From a bacterium (GTDB lineage: Bacteria > Bacillota > Clostridia > Christensenellales > Aristaeellaceae), in assembly GCA_004563405.1 (NCBI GenBank), contig SFTH01000006.1, positions 1 to 64,000 of the forward strand: DNA of 64,000 nt, read 5' to 3'. The notes beneath the pieces are model-generated. The model did not search any database. It had not been told where the DNA came from and saw nothing but the letters and a program-made list of their open reading frames with translations. Below, in pieces: positions 52,157-60,302 of this stretch; position 1 is the stretch's first letter, and each line of letters opens with the position of its first letter. Made by a program: the position numbers and the translations under genes.

Positions 52157-52867
52157 ATGCAGGACGAATTTTCCCGCGCGGAGCTCCTGCTGGGCGCGGA
52201 GGCGATGGAGAAGCTGCGCGGCAGCCGGGTGGCCGTATTCGGCGTGGGCGGCGTGGGCGGTTACGCCGCGGAGGCGCTGGCCCGCTGCGGCGTGGGCGCG
52301 CTGGATCTCATCGACAACGACCGGGTGAGCCTCTCCAACATCAACCGCCAGATCATCGCGCTGCACTCCACCGTCGGCAGGCTCAAGGTGGACGCAACTG
52401 CGGAGCGCATCGCAGACATCTGCCCGGAGACGAAGGTCTATCGCCATCCCTGCTTCTTTTTGCCGGAGACGGCGGCACAATTTGATTTTTCCCTGTATGA
52501 CTATGTGATTGACGCCATCGACACCGTGAGCGGCAAGGTCGAAATCATACTGCGCGCCCGGGCCGCGGGCGTTCCGGTGATCTCCGCCATGGGCGCGGGA
52601 AACAAGCTCGACCCCGGCCGCTTCCGCGTGGCGGACATCTCTGAAACAAAAATCTGCCCGCTGGCCCGGGCCATGCGCGGCCTGCTCAAAAAGCGCGGCG
52701 TGGTGCACCTGAAGGTCGTCTACTCCGAGGAGCCGCCCCGCAAGCCCCTGCGGGAAATTCAGGAGGGCAAGCGCGTACTTCCGGGCTCCGTGTCCTTCGT
52801 GCCGCCGGTGGTGGGCATGCTGCTGGCCGGAGAAGTGGTACGCGATCTGATCAAAAGGGAGGAATGA
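52157..52867 (+). CDS. tcdA: tRNA threonylcarbamoyladenosine dehydratase
   Basis: A 236-residue E1-like (ThiF/HesA) enzyme that cyclises t6A37 of tRNA to ct6A using ATP. FGVGGVGGYAAEALARCGVG binds nucleotide, IDNDRVSLSNINRQ is the family signature, and PGSVSFVPPVVGMLLAG is the typical C-terminus. Start ATG 52157 follows AAGGAGAG. The next gene, another tRNA modification enzyme, starts only a few bases after the stop. Confidence 0.92.
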   Translation: MQDEFSRAELLLGAEAMEKLRGSRVAVFGVGGVGGYAAEALARCGVGALDLIDNDRVSLSNINRQIIALHSTVGRLKVDATAERIADICPETKVYRHPCFFLPETAAQFDFSLYDYVIDAIDTVSGKVEIILRARAAGVPVISAMGAGNKLDPGRFRVADISETKICPLARAMRGLLKKRGVVHLKVVYSEEPPRKPLREIQEGKRVLPGSVSFVPPVVGMLLAGEVVRDLIKREE

Positions 52868-52869
52868 GC

Positions 52870-53712
52870 ATGGCGCGGGAACTTGCGCCCCACCATCTGG
52901 CGGAGCGCAGCATGATCAAGAAGTACCGCAAGGAGATCTGGAACCCCTTCATCGCCGCCATCAAGCGCTACGAGCTGATTCAGGCGGGCGACAGAATCGC
53001 CGCGTGCATCTCCGGCGGCAAGGACAGCTGGCTGATGGCCATGCTGCTCAAGCACCTTCAGCCCTTCAGCGAGGTGCCCTTCGAGCTGGAATTTCTGTGC
53101 ATGGACCCCGGCTACAGCCCGGAGAACCGCCGGAAGATCGAGGAGACGGCACAGCTGCTGCGCGTGCCGGTGTCCATCTTTGAAACAGACATCTTCTCCG
53201 CCTCGGAGGAGGCCTGCAGCGAAAACCCCTGCTACCTCTGCGCCCGCATGCGCCGGGGCCATCTCTACGCCGAGGCGCGACGGCGGGGCTGCAACAAGAT
53301 CGCCCTCGGACACCATTTGAACGACGTGATCGAGACGGCGCTGATGTCCATGAGCTACGGCGCGCAGCTCCAGGGCATGCTGCCCCGGCTGAAGAGCACC
53401 AACTTCGAGGGCATGGAGCTGATTCGCCCGCTGTACTGCATCCGCGAGGAGGACATCATCGCCTGGCAGAACTACAATCACCTCAGCTTCCTGCGCTGCG
53501 CCTGCCGCTTTTCCGAATCGGCCGAGCACGACGAAAACGCCTCCAAGCGCCGGGAAACCAAGGAACTGATCCGCAGCATGCGCCGGGTGAATCCCAACGT
53601 GGAGATCAACCTCTTCGCCAGCCTGCACAAGGTCAATCTGGACACCCTGCCCGGCTACAAGACGGACGGTGAAATGCACTCCTTCCTGGAGCGCCTGCAG
53701 GCGGACGAATAG
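52870..53712 (+). CDS. TtcA-like PP-loop tRNA thiolation protein
   Basis: A 280-residue adenine-nucleotide-alpha-hydrolase with the PP-loop ISGGKDSWL, the CYLCARMRRG CxxC motif and a later CACRFSE. This matches the TtcA family that makes 2-thiocytidine in tRNA with an Fe-S cluster. I choose ATG 52870, seven bases after GGGAGG; ATG 52864 overlaps the tcdA stop but is too close to the site. Co-transcribed with tcdA. It could also be a TtcA paralogue with another tRNA target. Confidence 0.88.
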   Translation: MARELAPHHLAERSMIKKYRKEIWNPFIAAIKRYELIQAGDRIAACISGGKDSWLMAMLLKHLQPFSEVPFELEFLCMDPGYSPENRRKIEETAQLLRVPVSIFETDIFSASEEACSENPCYLCARMRRGHLYAEARRRGCNKIALGHHLNDVIETALMSMSYGAQLQGMLPRLKSTNFEGMELIRPLYCIREEDIIAWQNYNHLSFLRCACRFSESAEHDENASKRRETKELIRSMRRVNPNVEINLFASLHKVNLDTLPGYKTDGEMHSFLERLQADE

Positions 53713-53718
53713 AAAAAA

Positions 53719-53760
53719 GGCCGCGCCCCTCCCCAACGGGATCCGGGCGCGGCCCCTCTT
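53719..53760. terminator. Bidirectional terminator between ttcA-like and ACT genes
   Basis: GGCCGCGCCC / GGGCGCGGCC arms with A-run before and CTCTTTTT after, between convergent genes. Confidence 0.88.
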
Positions 53761-53766
53761 TTTCGC

Positions 53767-54204
53767 CTATTCGATCGCCACAAGGGTGACATTCTCCACG
53801 CCGGAGATGCGGCCGAGGGCGGCGACAACCTCCTCGATGCCGGCGCTCATCTGGCTCACGTCCAGCGTCATGATGACGCTGGCCACGTCGCGAATGGGCA
53901 GGCTCTGGGTGATGGTGAGCACGCTGATGCCCATGGCGGAGAGCCGGTTCAGCGCCGTGGAGAGCACGCCGATCTCGTGGCTGAGCATCATGGAGATCAC
54001 GGCCTTGCGGCCCATTTCGCCGCCATCCGGGCTGTAGATGTAGTCCTTGTACTTGTAATAGGTGCTGCGGGAGATGCCCACCGCCCGCGCGGCGGCACTC
54101 ACGTCCCGCTCCGCGCCGCTCTCCAGCAGGTTGCGGGCCTCAAGCACCTTCTCGTAATATACGGGAAGGATTTTTTTATGCACAATCAGATAATCGCCCT
54201 TCAT
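53767..54204 (-). CDS. HTH-ACT domain protein (PheB / UPF0735 type)
   Basis: A 145-residue protein. An N-terminal helix-turn-helix-like stretch (VSAAARAVGISRSTYYKYKD) precedes one C-terminal ACT domain (SHEIGVLSTALNRLSAMGIS, then ITQSLPI). ACT domains bind amino acids. It overlaps thrB by ATGA as the last gene of the thrC-thrB operon, so sensing threonine or an aspartate-family amino acid is plausible; regulation of the divergent promoters is an inference. Confidence 0.9.
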   Translation of the reverse strand: MKGDYLIVHKKILPVYYEKVLEARNLLESGAERDVSAAARAVGISRSTYYKYKDYIYSPDGGEMGRKAVISMMLSHEIGVLSTALNRLSAMGISVLTITQSLPIRDVASVIMTLDVSQMSAGIEEVVAALGRISGVENVTLVAIE

Positions 54205-55091
54205 TCCTGTCCGCCTCCCACGACGACCGCGCCGAAGCGGTCCACAGGCAGGGGCATGACCCGCCAGGCGCGCTTGAGGCTGCGCACCGCCTGCTTCATG
54301 CGCCAGTAGAAGCCCTCGTCCTGATAGATGCACAGAAGCGTCGGGCCCGCGCCGCTGATGGCAAAGCCCAGCGCGCCGGACTCCAGCGCCCGCCGCCGCA
54401 CCTCGTCGTACTCGTGAATCAATCGGGAGCGGTAGGGCTGGTGCAGCCGGTCGTCCATGGCCGCCGCGATGGCGCCAAAGTCGCCCGCCTCCAGGCCCTT
54501 GAGCAGCACCGCCGCGTGGGCGATGTTGTAGGCCGCGTCCGCGAAGGGAACCTCCTTCGGCAGCGCCGCGCGCATCTGGGCGGTGGAGAGGCTGAAGTCG
54601 GGAATCAGCACCGCGAAGCGCAGCGAATCGGAGATCGGACACTGCATGGTGATCACGTTTCCTTCGCAGAGAAGGGAGGCCGTCACGCCGCCCAGCAGCG
54701 CCGGGGCCACGTTGTCCGGGTGGCCCTCCAGCTCGGTCACCAGATTCAGCAGGGTCTGAGAATTGAGCAGCCTTCCGTGCAGCTCGTTCGCCGCCACCAC
54801 GCCCGCCACGATCAGGCTGGCGCTGCTGCCCAGGCCGCTGGAGACCGGAATGTCCGATTCGATGTGCAGGTAGATGCCCGGCTGGGACAGGCCCATCTCC
54901 CGCATGGCGCGGCGATAGCCGCGTATGGCCAGGTTGTCCTCGTTCTGGAACTCGGGGGCCACGTTTTCAAATTCCAGGCCCGCCTCCCGCTCCTCAAAGG
55001 TGAAGTAGCCGTACACGCCCAGGGCCAGGCCCAGGCAGTCGAAGCCGGGGCCCAGGTTGGCCGTGGTGCCCGGCACGCGAATGGTAATCAT
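54201..55091 (-). CDS. thrB: Homoserine kinase
   Basis: A 296-residue GHMP kinase making O-phosphohomoserine. VPGTTANLGPGFDCLGLAL opens the protein, the ATP-binding IPVSSGLGSSASLIVAG starts at residue 81, and FAISGAGPTLLCIY is the third GHMP motif. Overlaps thrC upstream and the ACT gene downstream, each by ATGA, so the three are translationally coupled. Confidence 0.95.
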   Translation of the reverse strand: MITIRVPGTTANLGPGFDCLGLALGVYGYFTFEEREAGLEFENVAPEFQNEDNLAIRGYRRAMREMGLSQPGIYLHIESDIPVSSGLGSSASLIVAGVVAANELHGRLLNSQTLLNLVTELEGHPDNVAPALLGGVTASLLCEGNVITMQCPISDSLRFAVLIPDFSLSTAQMRAALPKEVPFADAAYNIAHAAVLLKGLEAGDFGAIAAAMDDRLHQPYRSRLIHEYDEVRRRALESGALGFAISGAGPTLLCIYQDEGFYWRMKQAVRSLKRAWRVMPLPVDRFGAVVVGGGQE

Positions 55092-56566
55092 GCTCTCGCC
55101 GCCTTTCCCAGCACATAGGCCATCATGTCCTCGGGGGCAATCACGTCCACGAAGCGCACCGCGCGATTCAGCACGCCGGAGAGGGCTGCGGGGATGCGCG
55201 TGCCGCTGAGGGCCTCCATGCGGTCGATCTGCGCCTGGGCATCCGCGGGAACCTCCTCGCCCAGGGCACAGAGCACGCTGGCGGGGAACTTGTAGGGGGA
55301 CGCCGTGGAGAGCACTGCGCAGGGCGCGCCGTCGCCGCTGGCCGCGCGGTAGTCCTCCGCGACCTTCCAGGCCACCGCCGTGTGGGGATCCATCAGATAA
55401 CCCGTCTCCCGGAACACCCGGCCGATGGTCTCCATGGCCTGTGCATCCGTGGCGCAGCCACCCGCGAACAGCGCGCGGATCTTCTGCATGGCGGCCTCGG
55501 GCATGGAGTAGTTGCCCGTCTCCTTCAATTGCTCCATGCGCGCGCGCACGGCCTGCGCATCGCCATCCAGCGCCAGATACAGCAGCCGCTCCAGATTGCT
55601 GGAGACCAGAATGTCCATCGAGGGCGAAATCGTGGTCAGGAAGGGCCGGTTTTTGTCGTACACGCCGGTGTTCAGAAAGTCCGTGAGCACGTTGTTTGCG
55701 TTGGAGGCGCAGATCAGCTTGCCCACGGGCAGGCCCATCTCCCGGGCGTAGCAGCCGGCCAGGATGTCGCCGAAGTTGCCGGTGGGCACGGCGAAATTGA
55801 GCTTCTCACCCAGGGCGATCTCCCCCGCGCGCACCATGTCCAGATAGGCGCTGAAGTAGTAGACGATCTGCGGCGCCAGGCGGCCGATGTTGATGGAATT
55901 GGCGCTGGACAGGGCGACGCGGTTTTCCCGGCAGAAGTCCGGAGAGATCTCCGCGAAGATGCGCTTGACGCCCGTCTGCGCATCGTCAAAGTTGCCGGAA
56001 ATGGCGCACACGCCCAGGTTTTTGCCCCGCATGGTGGTCATCTGCGCCCTCTGAATGGGGCTGATGCCCTTGTCGGGATAGAACACGAGGATGCGGATGC
56101 CCGGCACGTCCGCAAAGCCGGTCAGCGCTGCGGAGCCGGTGTCGCCGCTGGTGGCGGTGAGGATCATGATTTCGTTCTCCGCGCCCATCTTCTGAAGGGC
56201 GCAGCCCATGAGTTGGGGCAGGATGGACAGCGCCACATCCTTGAACGCCGCAGTGGGGCCGTGGAACAGCTCCACAACGTGCATGTCCCCCACCTTCCGG
56301 AGCGGCACAATCTCCGGCGCGTCAAATTTATGCGCATAACCCCGCGCGACGCAGCCGGAGATCTCCTCCGCGTCGTAGCCCGCGAGGAAGGCGCCCAGAA
56401 TCCGCCGGGACAGGGCGCAAAAATCCGCGTCCCGCAATTCCCCCAGCGGAATCTGCGGAAAATCGCCGCGCACATAGAGTCCGCCGTCCGGCGCAATGCC
56501 CCGGAGCACCGCCTCCGGCGCGGAAACAGCCTCCCGATCGCCGCGCGTACTGAAGAAAAGCTTCAT
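55088..56566 (-). CDS. thrC: Threonine synthase
   Basis: A 492-residue PLP enzyme converting O-phosphohomoserine to threonine. It is the longer type of threonine synthase, beginning FFSTRGD. The cofactor lysine is K109 in GPTAAFKDVALSIL, and TATSGDTGSAA binds the PLP phosphate. Start ATG 56566 follows AAAGGGGA; no need for the longer frame that extends upstream. First gene of the minus-strand threonine operon, transcribed from a promoter overlapping that of hom. Confidence 0.95.
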   Translation of the reverse strand: MKLFFSTRGDREAVSAPEAVLRGIAPDGGLYVRGDFPQIPLGELRDADFCALSRRILGAFLAGYDAEEISGCVARGYAHKFDAPEIVPLRKVGDMHVVELFHGPTAAFKDVALSILPQLMGCALQKMGAENEIMILTATSGDTGSAALTGFADVPGIRILVFYPDKGISPIQRAQMTTMRGKNLGVCAISGNFDDAQTGVKRIFAEISPDFCRENRVALSSANSINIGRLAPQIVYYFSAYLDMVRAGEIALGEKLNFAVPTGNFGDILAGCYAREMGLPVGKLICASNANNVLTDFLNTGVYDKNRPFLTTISPSMDILVSSNLERLLYLALDGDAQAVRARMEQLKETGNYSMPEAAMQKIRALFAGGCATDAQAMETIGRVFRETGYLMDPHTAVAWKVAEDYRAASGDGAPCAVLSTASPYKFPASVLCALGEEVPADAQAQIDRMEALSGTRIPAALSGVLNRAVRFVDVIAPEDMMAYVLGKAARA

Positions 56567-56594
56567 TTTGGTTCCCCTTTCCTCAAAACATAAC

Positions 56595-56623
56595 TTGCAA
56601 TCCAAGTAAATCCATGATACAAT
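56595..56623 (+). promoter_or_regulatory. Promoter of hom-lysC-asd
   Basis: TTGCAA (56595-56600), 17 bases, TACAAT (56618-56623). Its -10 overlaps the -10 of the divergent thrC promoter. Confidence 0.78.
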
Positions 56624-56642
56624 GTTTCCCACATAAAAACAA
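56614..56642 (-). promoter_or_regulatory. Promoter of thrC-thrB-ACT
   Basis: On the minus strand, TTGTTT (56637-56642), 17 bases, TATCAT (56614-56619). It shares two bases with the hom -10. Confidence 0.6.
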
Positions 56643-56687
56643 GTGTTTTTATTGTAAAGACTTTGACGAAAACGGGGAGTGATCGAA

Positions 56688-57827
56688 ATGACGATTGGAC
56701 TGCTGGGCATGGGAACCATCGGCAGCGGTGTCTTTGAAATCGCGCAGAGCCTCGAGGGCGTGCATGTCAAAAAGGTATTGGAGAAGCGCTTTCAGGCGGA
56801 GTACATCACCGATAATATTGAGGAAATTGTAAATGATCCCGAAATCGAACTGGTGGTGGAGACCATGGGCGGCCTGCATCCGGCCTATGAATTTGCGTCT
56901 CAGGCGCTCTCCCACGGCAAGCACTTCGTGACCGCGAACAAGCTGCTGGTGAGCGTGTACGGCCCGGAGCTGACGAAGCTGGCCAAGGAGAAGGGCGTGG
57001 CCTTCCTGTACGGCGCGGCCTGCGGCGGCGGCATCGCCTATCTGGCGAATCTGGAAATCGCCCGCAACATCGACCGCATCGTCGCCCTCGGCGGCATCCT
57101 GAACGGCACCACCAACTACATTCTGGATTCCATGCAGAGTCGGAACATGGACTATGCCACGGCTCTGTCCGAGGCCCAGGCGCTGGGCTATGCCGAGCGC
57201 GACCCCTCCAGCGACGTGGACGGACTGGACACCATGCGCAAGCTGATCCTCGCCTGCGCCGTGGGCTTTGACGCCTACGTCGCGCCCGAGGAGATTCCCA
57301 CCTTCGGCATCTCCGCCGTGCTGCCCCTGGATGTGGAGCAGGCGCGCGCAAAGGGCCGCGTGCTGCGGCTGTGCGCCTTTGCCCGCCGCGCGGAGGACGG
57401 CGCGCTGAGCGCCTGGGTGGAGCCCACGCTGGTCTGCGCCGCGTCCCCGGAGGCGGCCATACTGAATAACGTCAACTACGCCTGGTATCAGGGCGAAAGC
57501 TACGGCCTGATGAGCTACACCGGTCAGGGCGCGGGCAAGCTTCCCACTGCCGCGAACGTGCTGCGGGACGTGCGCTCCGTGGCCGCCGGGCATCGCTACA
57601 TGACCGGCGAGAAGTGCGCCGCGGCGCACCCGGACAACGCCTCTGCCCGCCACGCCTACTACCTGCGCGTGCCCGCCGGCGCGGAGCTTCCCGCCGTTTG
57701 GGCGGCGGAGAAGCGCTGCTGCGGCGCGTGGGACGTCTATGAAGTGAAGGACGCGCCCGTGTCCGAGATGCACGCCCTGGCTGCGCGGATTCCCGGCACA
57801 TTCTTTGCGGGCGTACAGGAGGCGTGA
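56688..57827 (+). CDS. hom: Homoserine dehydrogenase with reduced C-terminus
   Basis: A 379-residue enzyme reducing aspartate semialdehyde to homoserine. NAD(P)-binding GLLGMGTIGSGVF starts near residue 4; GILNGTTNYILDSM and ERDPSSDVDGLDTMRKL are the catalytic landmarks. Gram-positive homologues usually end in a full ACT domain; here only about 60 residues follow the catalytic domain (YYLRVPAGAELPAVW onward), so the regulatory domain looks shortened. Start ATG 56688 follows GGGGAG. The stop overlaps the region of the aspartokinase ribosome site, so the genes are coupled. Confidence 0.94.
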   Translation: MTIGLLGMGTIGSGVFEIAQSLEGVHVKKVLEKRFQAEYITDNIEEIVNDPEIELVVETMGGLHPAYEFASQALSHGKHFVTANKLLVSVYGPELTKLAKEKGVAFLYGAACGGGIAYLANLEIARNIDRIVALGGILNGTTNYILDSMQSRNMDYATALSEAQALGYAERDPSSDVDGLDTMRKLILACAVGFDAYVAPEEIPTFGISAVLPLDVEQARAKGRVLRLCAFARRAEDGALSAWVEPTLVCAASPEAAILNNVNYAWYQGESYGLMSYTGQGAGKLPTAANVLRDVRSVAAGHRYMTGEKCAAAHPDNASARHAYYLRVPAGAELPAVWAAEKRCCGAWDVYEVKDAPVSEMHALAARIPGTFFAGVQEA

Positions 57828-57832
57828 CGCAT

Positions 57833-59167
57833 ATGCTGAAGGTGGCAAAGTTCGGCGGCTCCTCCCTCGCGGGCGCGGAGCAGTTCCGGCGGGTAAAGGA
57901 AATTGTCGAGGCCGATCCCTCGCGCATGTGCGTCGTGGTTTCCGCCGCGGGCAAGCGCAACAAGAAGGACAGCAAGATCACGGATCTTCTGTACCTGACC
58001 CACGCCCACATCAATTACGGCGTGTCCCACGAGGACATCTTTTCGATGATCGAGGAGCGCTACTACGGCATCCGGGACGAGCTGGGGCTAAAGTACGATC
58101 TGGAGGCGGAGTTCGCCCGGCTGCGCGGCGAGCTGAACCGGGACATCTCCGTGGACTATCTGGTCTCCCGGGGCGAATATCTGACCGCCCGGCTGATGAG
58201 CGAGTATCTGGGCTTCGGCTTCGTGGACGCAGCAGAGTGCGTGTTCTTCTCCTACGACGGCCAGATTGACTACGACAAGACCTACGCCGCCATCGCGGAA
58301 AAGGCCGTCAAGAGCCCGCGCTTCGTGATGCCCGGCTTCTATGGCGCGCTGCCCAACGGGCGCATCCGGGTCATGACCCGGGGCGGCAGCGACATCTCCG
58401 GCGCCATCGTGGCCAACGCCCTGGACGCGGACATCTACGAGAACTGGACGGACGTCTCCGGCATCCTGATGGCCGATCCCAAGGTGGTGGAGAACCCACG
58501 CCCCATCAAATATGTGACCTACCAGGAGCTGCGGGAGCTCTCCTACATGGGCGCGTCGGTGCTGCACGAGGAATCCATCCTTCCGGTGAAGGAGAAGAAC
58601 ATTCCCCTGAACATCCGCAACACCAACCGGCCCCAGGATCCGGGCACGATGATCATGGAGAACATCGACGAAAACCTGTCCCGGAGCCGCAGGCTGATCA
58701 CCGGCATCGCGGGGCGGCGGAGCTTCACGGTGCTCACGATCTACAAAAAGCACATCTCCACCGACACCCGCATCATCCGCAAGACGCTGGAGATGCTGGA
58801 GGCCTGCAAGGTGGAGGTGGAGCACATCACCCTGGGCGTGGACAGCTTCAACGTGGTGATGCCCACCGCGCAGATCCGCGACCGCATCTATGACGTGATC
58901 TCCGACATCAAGCGGGAGCTCAAGCCGGACCGCATCAAGATGGACGACAACATCGCGCTGATCGCCTCGGTGGGCCGCCGGATGGTGAGCGTGCCGGGCT
59001 CGTCGGCCAAGCTCTTCGGCGCGCTGGGCGCAAACAACATCAACATCCGCATGATCGCGCAGGGCAGCGAAGAAATCAGCATCATCGTGGGCGTGAACAA
59101 CTGCGACTTTGAGCGCACCATCCGCACGCTCTACGACGCCTTTATGAACGAGGAGGAAAGCAAATGA
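57833..59167 (+). CDS. lysC: Aspartate kinase
   Basis: A 444-residue aspartokinase, first enzyme of the aspartate family. Substrate motif KFGGSSLAG at residues 6-14, TRGGSDISGAIVA for the kinase core, and two C-terminal ACT domains (FTVLTIYKKHISTDTRI, then IALIASVGRRMVSVPGSS). Start ATG 57833, ten bases after AGGAGG; a GTG three codons earlier is too close to the site. It overlaps asd by ATGA. End-product sensitivity is expected from the ACT pair but the effector cannot be read. Confidence 0.94.
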   Translation: MLKVAKFGGSSLAGAEQFRRVKEIVEADPSRMCVVVSAAGKRNKKDSKITDLLYLTHAHINYGVSHEDIFSMIEERYYGIRDELGLKYDLEAEFARLRGELNRDISVDYLVSRGEYLTARLMSEYLGFGFVDAAECVFFSYDGQIDYDKTYAAIAEKAVKSPRFVMPGFYGALPNGRIRVMTRGGSDISGAIVANALDADIYENWTDVSGILMADPKVVENPRPIKYVTYQELRELSYMGASVLHEESILPVKEKNIPLNIRNTNRPQDPGTMIMENIDENLSRSRRLITGIAGRRSFTVLTIYKKHISTDTRIIRKTLEMLEACKVEVEHITLGVDSFNVVMPTAQIRDRIYDVISDIKRELKPDRIKMDDNIALIASVGRRMVSVPGSSAKLFGALGANNINIRMIAQGSEEISIIVGVNNCDFERTIRTLYDAFMNEEESK

Positions 59168-60168
59168 AGACCTACAACGTAGCCGTACTGGGCGCTACCG
59201 GCGCCGTGGGCCAGCAGATGATTCAGGTGCTGGAGGAGCGCAACTTCCCGGTGGGAACGCTGCTTCCCCTGGCCAGCGCCCGCAGCGTGGGCAAGACCGT
59301 GACCTTCCGGGGCGAGCAGATCGCCATCCAGGAGGCCACCGACGACGCCTTCAAGGGCATGGATTTCGTGCTGGGCGCGGTGCAGAACGCCCCGGCCAAG
59401 CGCTTCGCACCGGCAATTGTCAAGGCGGGCGCGGTGTTCATCGACAATTCCTCCGCCTTCCGCATGGACGACGATGTGCCGCTGGTGGTGCCGGAGATCA
59501 ACCCCGAGGATGCAAAGCTCCACAAGGGCATCATCGCCAACCCGAACTGTTCCACCATCATCACGCTGGTGGCTCTGAGCGGCATCCGCAGGGTCACGGA
59601 GATCGAAAAGATGGTCGCCTGCACCTATCAGGCGGTCTCCGGCGCGGGCGTGGAGGGCATGCGCGAGCTTGAGAGCCAGATTGCGGCCCAGGCCGAGGGC
59701 AAGGTGATCGAAAGCAGCACCTTCCCCTGCCAGATTCTCTCCAACGTCATCCCCATGATCGGCAGCGAGCTGGACAACGGCTACACCACCGAGGAGATGA
59801 AGATGCAGAACGAGGGCCGCAAGATCATGCACCTGCCCGATCTGAAGGTGTGCTGCACCTGCGTGCGCGTGCCGGTAATGCGCTCCCACTCCATCTCCGT
59901 GCAGTTCGTCACCAAGGAGCCCATGAGCGTGGAGCAGGCCCGCGAAGCGATCAGGGCCGCCAGGGGCTGCGTGCTCATCGACGATCTCAACGGCCGCAAC
60001 TACCCCACCCCGCTGGACACCACCGATCAGGATCTGGTGTATGTGGGCCGCATCCGCCGCGACCTGATCGACGACGCGCGCGGACTCACCCTGTGGTGCT
60101 GCGGCGACCAGATCCGCAAGGGCGCGGCCACCAACTGCGTGCAGATCGCCGAGCTGCTGGCGGACTGA
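59164..60168 (+). CDS. asd: Aspartate-semialdehyde dehydrogenase
   Basis: A 334-residue enzyme reducing aspartyl phosphate. VLGATGAVGQQMIQVLEERN opens the Rossmann fold, the catalytic cysteine is C129 in ANPNCSTI, and the later RVPVMRSHS carries substrate/catalytic residues. With lysC and hom it completes aspartate to homoserine in one transcript; lysine and methionine branches start here too but their genes are not in the window. Confidence 0.95.
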   Translation: MKTYNVAVLGATGAVGQQMIQVLEERNFPVGTLLPLASARSVGKTVTFRGEQIAIQEATDDAFKGMDFVLGAVQNAPAKRFAPAIVKAGAVFIDNSSAFRMDDDVPLVVPEINPEDAKLHKGIIANPNCSTIITLVALSGIRRVTEIEKMVACTYQAVSGAGVEGMRELESQIAAQAEGKVIESSTFPCQILSNVIPMIGSELDNGYTTEEMKMQNEGRKIMHLPDLKVCCTCVRVPVMRSHSISVQFVTKEPMSVEQAREAIRAARGCVLIDDLNGRNYPTPLDTTDQDLVYVGRIRRDLIDDARGLTLWCCGDQIRKGAATNCVQIAELLAD

Positions 60169-60191
60169 GGCGAAATTTACTTAAGCTTCGG

Positions 60192-60220
60192 TTGTCTTTC
60201 CCGGGAAAATATGCTATATT
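60192..60220 (+). promoter_or_regulatory. Promoter of the DUF1846 gene
   Basis: TTGTCT (60192-60197), 17 bases, TATATT (60215-60220). Notably it lies before the hairpin at 60235-60262. Confidence 0.65.
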
Positions 60221-60234
60221 GGTAAGGGCCATTC

Positions 60235-60265
60235 AAGCGGGCGCCCGTTCGGGCGTCCGCTTTTT
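60235..60265 (+). terminator. Terminator after asd, or attenuator of the DUF1846 leader
   Basis: AAGCGGGCGCCCG / CGGGCGTCCGCTT arms followed by TTTTTGATTTTGATTTTT. It lies downstream of the DUF1846 promoter, so transcripts from that promoter must read through it. Confidence 0.85.
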
Positions 60266-60302
60266 GATTTTGATTTTTGTTGAGGCAATGGAGGCTGGCA
60301 AT

